NCBI GenBank assembly: GCA_008828725.1
Contig: MEHQ01003486.1
Location: forward strand, 62,001 to 126,000
Reading direction: 5' to 3'
Origin: Saccharina japonica
Lineage: Eukaryota > Sar > Phaeophyceae > Laminariales > Laminariaceae
Length of the DNA: 64,000 nt
The position numbers were made by a program, and so were the translations under genes. Shown here in pieces: positions 54,290 through 64,000 of the stretch (position 1 is the first letter of the stretch; each line of letters opens with the position of its first letter). Below the pieces are notes generated by a model. That model was not told where the DNA came from and ran no database searches. It saw only the letters and a list, made by a program, of their open reading frames with translations.

Positions 54290-55840
54290 ACCGCATCTCT
54301 CTTCACCCCTCCAAACACACGGTCACACCACCCAGCGGCAGCCTAAACACCTCTCCGATGCTTGGTCGACTGCTCTACTGCTGCTGCTGCTCTCTACTGC
54401 TGCTGTTGCTGCTGCTCGCAGCTCAGCACCTCCTAGAACCCGCGAGCAGGACACGAAGCAGTTTTCAAATCTCGTATCAACCGCCCCCAGGAAGAGCACA
54501 AAAAAACTGCAAAATCGATCCGATTCACGATAGGGAAGCATACAGACACACCCCGTCGAATTTATAGTGGATCGGAAACCGGGTTTTTCGATCCTCTCAA
54601 TCCGACGGCATAAGAATTAGCCCAACACAGCAGCGTGTTTTCTCACATTTTGAAATCGGAAGTGGGAGTGTGCGTTTAATACTATCTTTGAACTTAAACG
54701 TGTCAGTTGGCTGCACGAAGGTACAAATAACCCGGTTACAAAATGTGCATCAATTCTCGGAGACGGCCCTAGACGGGGGCAATACTTCGGCATCAACCAC
54801 AACGTCGACATGATCAATGACCTCGCTTTGTAGCGTGTCTGTCGAACTTCTTACCTTAGAAGGCGGGTTACCTATAAATCACGAACTTGATGAGAGTGAG
54901 TATGACGATGCGTTTGCTATACCAGACTATAAATACATGTACAAAATTGCAGCTGCTGCTCGGAGAGAGCTCGACAGCTTTTCTTAGACGTAGATTTTTG
55001 CCCTTTTCACGATAACTGGCGATGACGACCACCCGGCGACACGCAACTCCCTCATCGTGCTCGCCGACCCCTGCTCTGCCTACTCTGCCAAGGGCGGTCT
55101 CGGCCGTACCCAACTCATGTCTCACGGGGCTGCGATTTTTCCAGGATTACATGCCCTTTTTGTCACGTGCACATACCATACCAACCAGTACATGCTTTTT
55201 TGTTCTACACGCAAACTGCATTATTCAAGATTCCGTTTTTTTATGTAGACGACCAACCCCGAATTTTATCGTACCGGCTCCTTTTACTGCGGATATACAC
55301 GTACGTACGTATTATATGTACGAGTACCAGTACCGCTTCAAGCAGTAACAGAGTATCATATACAAGGTAATTTTTAATATGCGATGATATCTGTACAGTA
55401 TTCATACGTGCGTGGTATTCAGCAGTATGATAGTGGTCGGTGTGTGCCTGTGGATATAATACCGGCCAGGGCCTCGCGTGCGCTCGCGGGCGTGGACATG
55501 CGGGCGGTGGGCGCTGCAGCAACGTTTACCAAGAATATGGTGATGGAGAGCGCCCATACAAAACACACACGCTCTGATTTTTTACACGCAGCTACTGCTG
55601 TACATGCATAATCAAAGATTCCGTTTTTTTATGTTGACGACGAACCCGGATTTTTATGGACCACGTACTATCTGTATGATCTGTAGTATGTACGCATATA
55701 TGTACGTACGTCGTATAGTTTGATGCTGCTCGATCCTATCATAGCATACGAGTTATATACTCGTCGTACCCGAGTACTGCTTACTTAAAGTGAGTACGAA
55801 GTGTTACACATTCAAGTATGCTCACCTCGGTACTGTTAAA
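54290..55840. other. Mixed sequence, no gene supported
   Basis: Contains a CTG repeat tract (54375-54417), a segment repeated at 55205-55265 and 55617-55660 (GATTCCGTTTTTTTATGT), and ACGTACGT-rich DNA. The frames are short and share no domain. Confidence 0.35.
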
Positions 55841-56072
55841 CTCCTTACTCGGTAGTGATGATGTCGTTTCGAATCTTCACGACTATGCCGGTTTCGTAAT
55901 AAAATCGACCGAAAAAAAAAGGGCCACTGCTGTACGTACAAGGGCTGCGCATCCATGCCGGCGTTTTGTTTTTGTCCGCTTTACGTGCGTACGTACGTAC
56001 TTGCTGCTATACTTTCTGGACTGCTGCTGTTGCTGCTGCTGCTGTTGCTGTTGCTGCTGTACATGGGTTATA

Positions 56073-56073
<1 letters not shown>

Positions 56074-56169
<96 letters not shown>

Positions 56170-56181
56170 GCTACTACTACT
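56074..56181 (+). repeat. (CTA)n microsatellite in R2 copy B
   Basis: About 32 uninterrupted ACT/CTA triplets (56074-56168), then imperfect units. It opens long frames of poly-Leu, poly-Tyr or poly-Thr that are artefacts. Confidence 0.95.
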
Positions 56182-57063
56182 ATTATTGCTGTACGTACTG
56201 GTGCTGCTGTATACTGATTCCACACTGCTGTTGTTGTTGTTGTGGGTGGTGGGTGGATCGGTTGGTGCGTGTGTCGATCGGTTGGTGCGTACGCGTACGT
56301 ACGTACGTGGTTCGGTGGGTGGGTCGGTGGTTGGGTGGGTGGGTGTGAGTGAGTGGGTGTGGGTGAGTACGTGAGTGGGTGGGTAGGTGTGGGTGGGCGG
56401 GTGTCGGTGGGTCGGTTGGTACGTGGTTAACTGCGTGTGTCAACTTGCTTCATCAGCGCATTTTGCGTTATATCATAGGGTGTGGATCGTGGCCCAGTTA
56501 TTATTCGGTATTTTTGTTTTGTCCCCGATTATACCGGCCCCGCCCTGGCATGGTACGGGGTGCCACTGTTAATAGTACGTATATAATACCAGGTATGTGC
56601 ATGTGGCTCTCTCTGTATATGCGTGTATGTATGTGTAAATTAAAATGGCCTTCTGTTGTTTGTTGTTTGCTGCTGCTGCTGTTCGTCATTGTACACACCT
56701 GCCACTCCAGGTGTTCTTCGATACAGTTTCACTTACCATCAATATGTTTTTATTATATATGAATAATACATACTCGTACGGTACGAATGAAAATTTGTTG
56801 TTGAAATTCATCAGTACAGGACAATGATAAGAACCCAGCCTAATATTTCCAAGGAAATAAGAAATTCGGGAACCGTTCTATGAAGTTAGTGTAGGACGCA
56901 CCCTCTGGAAAAAAGAACAGAAACCCAGCCTGGGTTATATTTATTGTTTCTCGTTATAAATGTCCTGTATTACTGTACACCCCTTGGCAGTCAATTCGCT
57001 TTTGTTCGCCCTAATTAAGCTTATTTTTTAGTATTCCTACCTCTATTCTTCGCCGTTACGGGA

Positions 57064-57117
57064 ATTGCGCGAAGCCGCAGGCGGGCGTCAGCCCACCGCG
57101 GCGAGACCCCCCTTGTA
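57064..57117 (+). other. R2 3'-terminal hairpin module, copy B
   Basis: GCGGGC-GTCA-GCCCAC stem-loop preceded by GCGCGAAGCCGC and followed by CCCCCTTGTA. The stem retains pairing through a G-T wobble relative to copy A. Confidence 0.65.
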
Positions 57118-59005
57118 CCAGACTACACATCTCCCCTTTAACACAACGGTGTGCCTTCTCACGTATCAAAATTGAAAGTTAGAGCGTGCACCATGCTATC
57201 TAGAACGTTAGACGTGCCATCTGGCTTAAGCAATGGAGCCCAAGCAATGGTAAAGTAAGAGCATATTACCGTACACCTTGCAGATTTCTACTTCACATGA
57301 TGACAGCATTCATAGGGTGCCCCTAAATACTTTTTGTTTTGAGGACGCGTGCTACGAAAGAGGTAGCCCCTTGAGGCTGAAGTGTTTTCGAAATGAAGGG
57401 TATCCTTAAACCAAAGTAGCCGAGATGTCATTTTTGTGACGCAATAAGTTTCAGTATACCTGGGCCATGTGTTTTTTTCATCGGGTAGGAGTTTTGTTTC
57501 CCTCCAAAATCAGCTTTTGGGTGAGGTGTACATCTCCTCAGGTGACCACTCTACCGCAGCATGCGTCAAGGTGTAGATGCCAAGCCTGTCCAGTGTCCCG
57601 TTTGTTTGTCATCCGCCGTGAGTGGTTACTTTAGTCGAGGTGGACTTTGATCAGAGTCATTTGATTTACGTGGGGATGTCTTAATACACCGATACCTGTG
57701 TGTGGGCGTATCTACTGTAGAGTTCAGAATTCTGCCGGTATTACGAGTTTGACAACCGGGGATATGATTTGCTCCGACAACCCTTTGAGTTTGGGCTGTC
57801 CATCTCGCTTGCTCTTAGTTAATTTGAAGCTGTTAGAATAACAATGATCTGTATGCTTTTTCATATTGTCTGCCGTCTTGTCCATACAATCGTTGGGCCA
57901 GGTTTTTTACCTTCGATTGTTCTTGTTTTTCCCTACGTGCTGATCCCGAGGAATGTTCGCACATTCTTCTCTTGCGTACCGCTACTGGTTCCTTCCATAA
58001 TTTTACTTCATGCCCGACAGCGTGAGCTCGCTAAATCGCATGAAAAGCAATGTTCAGTTCGAACGCCGAACGTGAACTGCCATCAAAGTGAAGCGATGGC
58101 CACGGGACACAGTCAAATATAGGTTGGACCACCGCTCGTCCTGTGCGTCTCTGACGTGTAACACCATAACCTCCCACCCGAGTTATTTAACCCGTTAAGA
58201 ACTGGTCCCCCGTTTTCGGGGACAAACTACTTGGAATTAGTATCGGATACGTTTTTCAGTTCTGAATGGGTTAAGGGGCGCCTTCGGTCAAAGGTAAAAA
58301 AAGAGTTCTTGTTTCGCCTTTTTTACAGCAGCAATACTATATCTCGTACAGTAACACCATATCATTACTCCTCACCGAACACAGCATACCTCCAGTTCTT
58401 ATGCTCAAACCTGCTCCCGACCAACATGTAGCTTGCCCGTTATAGTTTCTACGAGATGTTGGGGATCTTGGAGCTGCAAGGGAGCGCAGGCATTGCTGTG
58501 TAAGCATCACCAAACGAAAGTGCCCAGCGGAAATAATTTTGATCGTTTCGGAGCTCCTGTTTGGTATCTACACTCTGCTGTGGCCGTGTAGGACGCTGCA
58601 GACGGTCAAGCTAGAGACCCAGGTAGATTATCGTACGTGTACTCGGCGTCCAAGTGCAACATCCCAGTTGAAACAGTACCACCAGCGAGAGAAACTGTCG
58701 TTTTTCAAAGTTGTCGCTGGGTACCAGAGGTATGAGAAGTCGCGTTTGAGTGAGAGTCTCTTTTTGTCATGCAAAAGGCGTCGAGTGGATACGGCTCGCG
58801 AGGCAAAACGGCAGCCCGTAACCTACGCTCTCCAAATATTATCGCATGGAGTAGTTTTGGGCATTAGTACTGTGGAAGTCGTTTTCCGTACCGGGTCATG
58901 AAAGCAAAAAATACCCTTTTGTTTTCGCATTGCTCATATTTTCTTTTGCCCGAAGGGGCGCCTTAAGCTGGACAGTAAAACATACATTGACCGTCAAAGC
59001 AAAAC
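57118..59005. other. Apparently single-copy region
   Basis: There is no similarity to other parts of the window. A plus ORF at 57844-58122 (92 codons, start MICMLFHIVCRLVHTIVGPG) is hydrophobic at its N-terminus and could be a short membrane or secreted protein, but nothing else supports it. An open frame at 58539-58901 lacks an ATG near its start. The piggyBac-like mini-element at 58191-58270 lies between them. Confidence 0.3.
58191..58270. mobile_element. piggyBac-like mini-element
   Basis: Flanked by TTAA on both sides (58187-58190, 58271-58274). The ends are CCCGTTAAGAACTG and the complement CCCATTCAGAACTG, 12 of 14 matching. TTAA duplication with CCC ends is the piggyBac signature. At 80 bp it is extremely short. 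Confidence 0.5.
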
Positions 59006-59009
59006 AGCA

Positions 59010-60581
59010 TATGTATAGTTATGTTTGTGAAATTTTCGCACTTTTCGCAACTTTTCTCTTCGTACGAGCACTTTTCGGCAAAACGCTAAGTAGCCCGACA
59101 CGGGAGGCCCGGCCGGACACATTGGTCGAGGTTTGGGCTCGATCCGAGCTCTGTGGCTCGCGTGGCGGCGCTCGAAGTTTTTTTTCCCGCGGGAGTGGAT
59201 AAGCCGATTTCCCGGGCTTTCTGCATGAGGCCGTGTTTTGTACGTACGTGCCAGTAAATAATACCGTAATGTCCTGTTGTTTGCCCTGCTTTCACGGGCT
59301 GATCATGAGCACACAGGAGAACCCAGACACAGATAGACAACATAACATGTGCAGAGAGCACAACGTTACAACTCTGCCTAATAAACACCAGCAGGTAACA
59401 CCGTGCGTGGGTGACACACCCATCTGCGCTGTTCTGCTGTGGCTTAGCTGTGTCTATCGGAGCCTGCCCCGTAATCCACCATCTACGTTTCAGTTGTCCT
59501 GATGTGTGCGACTGACTCACGCTCACGCTAGCCGGAAATGTAATGGCCTCTTTAATCCAATATCATACGAGTAGGATCTTGGAGTATACCAACTGCTGTC
59601 CTTATATTTTCGATTGTTTGTGTTTCTTCCCTGAAGCTCACCCCAGAAATCTACGAGACATCAGACAACACGCAACGAACACAAACGAGGTCACAACCCC
59701 GCCTAGAAGCACAAGCAGCAGCAGGCGTTCCTGTGGCAGGTTCGCCGGGTACTGCTGTAGCTGTTAGTGGATACTTCATCGGGGGCTTGCACATCCGTCA
59801 TCAGCAATCACACCACACCTCCCTCTCTCTTGTGCGCTGCTGTCTGCTGCCTGCCTGTGCTTGCATGATGTATGTGTCGTGCGCCTGGCGCGAGTCGCGA
59901 CAAATAATACTGTACCGGTATCTGGGCAAATCATTTTTGGTCATTTAGTCAAATGGTCACCATGTCCGATTTTGAATGTGAAGGCTTGAGTTCGATCCTC
60001 ATAGCGATGCATTTTTTTTTTTGTATTATTGTGCGTATAATATAACCCAGACCCCACATATTATATAAGACAGACAGCAAACAACAAACAAGTGGATTTT
60101 TTTACGTAGGCAGGTTTGGTCGAGAGTTTCAGCCCCTTCTTCGGTGCATCCTTTTCTACTTCTTCTGCAAATACTATCCCACCACTACTGTCTGTACGAG
60201 AACTGCTGTGTCCCATATGTCACGCGTGCGTGCGTGTGCGGTATCCTGACCTTGAGCGCCACAACAATAAAATATTGACAAATTTTAACTAATAAAAATT
60301 TTGGCGGGATCCTTAACAAATCTCTAACGGTCGAGTCAATATTAATGGTTCCATCATATTTCCGAGTATGTTTTATCCCAAAAATGCAGGTACAGTTTTT
60401 TAAACGTCTGATTTTATGTATAGTACTACGCAGATATTTCATAACGTCGTACTTATGTACTACCAGTATGCAATATGATATTATGCGTATGATAAAATAT
60501 AGCATGTTTTTGTATTAATAGTAGATTTTCGATTTGTCCTTGCGCCACTCCCCTAGGCACGTCCCGGAGGGGAACCTTGTA
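59010..60581 (+). repeat. R1 repeat, copy B (uninterrupted reference copy)
   Basis: Runs from TGTATAGTTATG through the R1 head, GAGCACAACGTTACAAC, the GCTCACCCCAGAAATC segment, the tRNA-like block (59930-60010), the TTCGGTGCATCCTTTTCTAC segment and the 3' hairpin ending CCTTGTA. Length 1.57 kb. No frame longer than about 145 codons is present, and none is shared with copies A or C. Confidence 0.82.
59930..60022 (+). other. tRNA-like (A-box/B-box) block with T-run in R1 copy B
   Basis: TAGTCAAATGG matches the A box, and GAGTTCGATCC, 44 nt later, the B box. The T-arm TGAG-TTCGATC-CTCA folds with 4 bp. A run of twelve T begins just after GCGATGCA. This is the best preserved of the three R1 blocks. 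Confidence 0.5.
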
Positions 60582-60948
60582 CTATATTTTTTCAGGTCCC
60601 ATACTCCTCCGGGAAAACTCTCGCACGACACTTTGTTCTTGATCTGTTTGTTATACATTTGTTTTTTGTTGATCGTTTTATTAATGTCCCTATAGTGAGT
60701 TAACGGCGTGCGGTATAGTGCGACAGTATTTGTTTGGTTGTCATGTGTAACGCTCGCTTGTCGCTCGAGCCATCCTGCAGATAGAAATAGCCGGGGCCCG
60801 AGACGTGTGTGATAATCAACATCGGCATATCCGTGCCTCGCTTTGAGGCTAGCATCTTGTATTAATACCAGTATCTAACACATTTTCGGTCGCCGCCCCT
60901 TTGCATACTGCACATGCCGCGGATATTGCTGGGTACACTCTACTACAG

Positions 60949-61200
60949 ATGGTGAAGCGACCGGCGTTACTGATTACAGTATACCTTCTGTCGGTGACGA
61001 AGGCTTGTCTGGCCGGCGACCTTGCGATAAACGCATCGGACGGTTCCCATTTGGTATTCGAGCCAACAGCAGAGCCTGCGTGCACCTTTGATGAGTTGCT
61101 GCCGCGGGGTAGCAACAGGTCTATGTCTCCGGAATGGTCTAGCGAATACGTCATCGAGCCTCCGTACGACTGCACCTGTGCAACCATGAAGGCTAGGTGA
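60949..61200 (+). CDS. Putative small secreted protein or first exon
   Basis: From ATG the 83-residue frame reads MVKRPALLITVYLLSVTKAC then LAGDLAINASDG: a basic start, a hydrophobic core and a small-residue cleavage region, a convincing signal peptide. The mature part is acidic with CTFDELLPRGSN and PPYDCTCATMKAR, including three or four Cys. It ends at TGA, but GCTAG|GTGAGG at the end is also a good 5' splice site, so the gene may continue downstream. It lies in single-copy DNA after R1 copy B. The family is not recognised. Confidence 0.45.
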   Translation: MVKRPALLITVYLLSVTKACLAGDLAINASDGSHLVFEPTAEPACTFDELLPRGSNRSMSPEWSSEYVIEPPYDCTCATMKAR

Positions 61201-61252
61201 GGACGCAGTCAGTGGTTACGTGGTTGGGGTATGCATATGAAACGCTTGGCAA

Positions 61253-61609
61253 GTGCAACCCATCGGGTTATGGGGTCGTAGTACGAGAGCTCAGAGTTGC
61301 ATCCTATCTTCGGAGGGGGTGTGGTTTAGGCGCGTAGGGCGGGGGACAGGGGGGGGGGGTGATAGGGTGGACGAAATGTTGATGGTAGGAACAGGGGGTG
61401 CGGTTGGTGGAGGTGATGTTGATGGTGACGTAACGTGTGAACAGCCTGAAGTGACGGAGCCGGTCGTGACACATCGGGCATGGCTTACGGCATTCATGAA
61501 AAGTTTGGTGTGCAACCATGCAAGTACGTTACGCTTGGTGTACAATATAGACACATTGGCGTTTAAGCTGGACGTTGTTCTCAGCAGTGATGTGTGCGGG
61601 TTAGATTAA
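61253..61609 (+). CDS. Possible downstream exon or ORF, unrecognised
   Basis: An open frame of 118 codons; its first part is Gly-rich low complexity, its second part looks globular (EVTEPVVTHRAWLTAFMKSL, TLRLVYNIDTLAFKLDVVLS). It may be an exon of the gene starting at 60949, or chance. Confidence 0.25.
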   Translation: MQPIGLWGRSTRAQSCILSSEGVWFRRVGRGTGGGGDRVDEMLMVGTGGAVGGGDVDGDVTCEQPEVTEPVVTHRAWLTAFMKSLVCNHASTLRLVYNIDTLAFKLDVVLSSDVCGLD

Positions 61610-61649
61610 GCTCTTGGAGTAAGTGTACCCCTTGGCGGGATGTGGCGCA

Positions 61650-62230
61650 TGTTGTAACTACCCCTCCTGGGACATGACATAATTATATATACGAAGAAAA
61701 CCGAAGGACAACGGACAGTACGTTGCGCCGCACAAAGCGCTGCTGCATTGGGGGTGGATAGGTTTTGATTGTGCGTGAAAAACGAGGAGTGGGTCGTTTT
61801 ATATCACCCGCACAGCATGGTGTTATTCACAGGGGGTTGATACTATCGAATTTTCATTTTGTGGCGGCCATGCCAGGGTCTCAGAACGTCAGATACGACA
61901 TACCACCGACTGCGTGACGAGCTGAACAGGACGATAATGATATGGTGGTAGCGCTGGCTACAGAGGTTCGTAAATATTCAGGATGACATGATTCAATAGT
62001 ACAGGACGGCACGAAATGGTAGTGGGTAGTCCCCAATGATGGTTGAGAGCTGCTATACAACACGGAGAACCAAATTGACACGCCATTAAAAAGTTTGAGT
62101 ATACGAGGTTGTTCTGATATTGGCGCGGAGAGCCCCGAGCGCTTTATTTATTTCGTATAATCTTTACGCGAACACCACTTCCATTCTACCTGGGAAAATG
62201 GAAGTAGGTGCTGTATACCTACCAATCTGC
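61650..62230. other. No gene seen
   Basis: No frame with a domain on either strand and no repeat similarity within the window. Confidence 0.3.
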
Positions 62231-62259
62231 AACTTCTACCAATCTGAGACTTTTTACTA

Positions 62260-62478
62260 ATGTGGATATTGCACAACAGGTACTTTTGTCCCTACCAAGA
62301 GAATTCGGCATACCATAAATGGGTGCCTTGGTCGGTAGCTTCCGGGTCATGCATGAGCATCACGCGTGACGAACTGGAGGTCGCGCCTCTTCCGCCAATG
62401 TTCAAGGTTCTCCTTTATGGCAACTCACACCTGCGTCAGGTGATTGACGACATACTTAGAATCTTGCAGTGGGTTTGA
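62260..62478 (+). CDS. Short ORF with GNSHLRQV motif
   Basis: Seventy-two codons from ATG. It reads ENSAYHKWVPWSVASGSCMS and ends PPMFKVLLYGNSHLRQVIDD before ILRILQWV and a stop. A strand followed by G-[ND]-S-H at a turn recalls block I of SGNH-hydrolase/PC-esterase-type enzymes. The protein would be far too short for that fold, so this would be a fragment or an exon. GTAAGATT follows the stop closely. Confidence 0.3.
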   Translation: MWILHNRYFCPYQENSAYHKWVPWSVASGSCMSITRDELEVAPLPPMFKVLLYGNSHLRQVIDDILRILQWV

Positions 62479-62699
62479 ATGGTAAGATTCAGGTAACTTG
62501 TTTCAAGTGCGTGTGATTGGGCGTCAAGTAGTATTGCGTCTACAACCGGCGTCTGACTGTCATCACAGCCAGCCCACCAAAACAACGACCCCCCCCCACT
62601 GTCCCTTGCAAAACACCAGACATGTGTTTAGGCTGTCAAGGGCAAGTTATTTGGCTAAGTTTAAGTCAATACCCCTCGGCGACCTTAGCGGATAACCAG

Positions 62700-63550
62700 T
62701 TAATATTGCCGGTGCATAGTGCTTGAAAGTGATAATTAAATAGTGTACGCATACATATGTGGTCCAAATGATGGTAAAAAATCATTTACAGGCTGGTTCA
62801 TGTCTATCACCCCAACTTTCGTCGTACACGAATGCTGATGACAGGATCTACTCGAGCGTCACAGAAGTAGTATAATACTGACTGCCATGAATAGCGGAAG
62901 AGGGTGAATGTCTCCCGACCTATTTATGGCCTTGATAAAGATCATAAACAGTAGGAGGTTCGGTAGGAAGGGTTTGTGTGGGTGCTTTGTTTGCTGAGGT
63001 AACCTATTCTAGACCCTCCAAGGCATGTCTGATTAATGGTTCGCGCACATGTTTAAATATTTGTCTGCGTGGGACCAATATCAAGTCATATTCATCGCCA
63101 AACGTTGAGCCTTTACTGGAATTTAGAGCTTACTAGGAAACACTGAACTTTTGCATTTTAACCGCACTAAAGTACAAAGGTTCACGCGTTTTTTTGGAGA
63201 TACACCATGAAGTTTGGCACTCGTGTTCAGTGAGCCCCTGCTAAGCCTTTGATAAAGAGGAATGTTTTTTTTTGCCGTAACGTTCGGATGCCTTAACATC
63301 CAAATATCCTATACGATAACAAAAACCAAATATCTGGCCGAAACCATAAACCAAAACCCACCCGTCAACGGATTGGCAGGAGCTCACAGAACACGTTCAT
63401 CAAGGTCCAGGGTATAGCTCTAAAACGCGCCGTGAACACTGCACTGTGAAGTACTTTGTGGTGTGATAAGCTTGAGCCAGCTCGTTCCCAGTGTGTATAC
63501 ATTAAAGCATGGACTTAACGATCCAGAGAGCACGGTTATATATGGTGTAC
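62700..63550. other. No gene seen
   Basis: AT-richer sequence without open frames of note and without repeats shared with the rest of the window. Confidence 0.3.
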
Positions 63551-63558
63551 AACATCAG

Positions 63559-63807
63559 TTATTTCTTTTGGAACTCACGCGCCATCTCGTATGACGTTGC
63601 CGTGTTGACCATGGTCAAATAACAACTGGTGCTGTTTTCAGCTATTCCAAGTACCCCCAAGCGATTCATGCCACAAAATACCCAAAAGGCGTTCTGCCGC
63701 GCTACTGCATTTAACCATGCCACGAGGCGTCGAAGAGGGGTATTAGGGGGCATATAGGTTTCGGATTGACGAAGTCCCTCAACTGAGGAACTACTATGCC
63801 AATCCAT
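63559..63807 (-). CDS. Short ORF, unrecognised
   Basis: From ATG at 63807 the frame reads MDWHSSSSVEGLRQSETYMP, TPLRRLVAWLNAVARQNAFW and FCGMNRLGVLGIAENSTSCY, ending EMAREFQKK. The composition is balanced and protein-like, unlike the repeat frames elsewhere. I do not recognise it. Upstream sequence stays open without an ATG for about 10 codons, so it could be a terminal exon. Confidence 0.3.
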   Translation of the reverse strand: MDWHSSSSVEGLRQSETYMPPNTPLRRLVAWLNAVARQNAFWVFCGMNRLGVLGIAENSTSCYLTMVNTATSYEMAREFQKK

Positions 63808-64000
63808 TAGCAAGATTAATATTTGTGTTTTACACTTCAATTCGTTGTAGATGATTCTGTAGTTTACGCATTTTGTTTTGTTTAACGGTTACGCGTGCAA
63901 TCTTTCTCAATATCGTTTTTTCCGGCTGCAGCCCCTCATGATAGTAACTCGATGAAAATCACAGGCATCCCCTGTGCCGTTACGTGTATCCTTTGCCTCC

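Larger units (their letters stand above)
55848..57117 (+). repeat. R2 repeat, copy B
   Basis: Plus-strand counterpart of R2 copy A. It starts near CTCGGTAGTGATGATGTC, lacks the GC-rich block, carries a long CTA microsatellite in place of the CTG tract, then the GGGTGGGTGG tract and the conserved 3' half (CAGCCTGGGTTATATTTA, CCGTTACGGGAATTGCGCG) ending in the hairpin and CCTTGTA. Confidence 0.75.

Noticed and set aside
55955..56374. Long frames with poly-Leu, poly-Tyr, poly-Thr or poly-Val
   Set aside because: They are translations of the CTA microsatellite and GGGTGGGTGG tract in R2, on both strands and in all frames.

Overview
The window is eukaryotic nuclear DNA made almost entirely of transposable elements and their debris. 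I found no rRNA, no operon structure and no clear housekeeping gene. A chromovirus-type Ty3/gypsy element, a DIRS/PAT-type tyrosine-recombinase element, hAT-, PIF/Harbinger- and piggyBac-like non-autonomous elements and an apparently intron-containing transposase gene together suggest an alga or another protist with a repeat-rich genome. A red or brown alga is my guess, not something the sequence proves. Six single N bases, some of them at or near repeat edges, suggest a mosaic consensus assembly.

Layout. About 0.3-3.3 kb is a minus-strand copy of a 1.6-kb repeat I call R1, split by a 1,392-bp hAT-like insertion with a perfect 16-bp TIR and 8-bp TSD. 4.1-5.5 kb holds diverged copies of repeat R4, repeated at 38.7-39.4 kb. 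5.5-7.7 kb and 9.8-10.3 kb are copies of repeat R2, and a 750-bp Harbinger-like element lies at 9.06-9.81 kb. 10.3-12.4 kb is AT-rich debris. 12.4-13.2 kb is a broken BED-finger reading frame. 13.9-20.6 kb is a minus-strand, multi-exon DDE transposase-like gene. 21.16-28.29 kb is a DIRS/PAT-type element with split direct repeats (A1 - pol - B1 - A2 - B2) and a decayed RT, RNase H and tyrosine recombinase.

29.07-35.54 kb is a second R1 copy expanded to 6.5 kb by at least four nested insertions. 36-44.8 kb holds a 31-bp minisatellite, a 788-bp long-TIR element, R1 heads and tRNA-like fragments. 44.82-53.47 kb is a complete, recently inserted Ty3/gypsy element on the minus strand: LTRs differ at two sites, there is a 6-bp TSD, gag and pol share one frame separated by a UGA, and a chromodomain-like tail follows integrase. 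A 250-bp Harbinger-like MITE and a perfect 96-nt palindrome lie at 53.8-54.3 kb. 55.8-57.1 kb is R2 in the opposite orientation, 50 kb from its partner. 59.0-60.6 kb is the cleanest R1 copy. 57.1-59.0 kb and 60.6-64 kb look most like single-copy DNA; they hold a piggyBac-like mini-element and a few possible gene pieces, including a short secreted-protein candidate.

The strongest leads are the R1/R2 group, which has no recognised coding capacity, shares a 3' hairpin whose stem changes in a paired way between copies, and (R1) carries an internal tRNA-like promoter block followed by a T-run; the tRNA-like fold inside the gypsy LTR; and the gag-UGA-pol arrangement.
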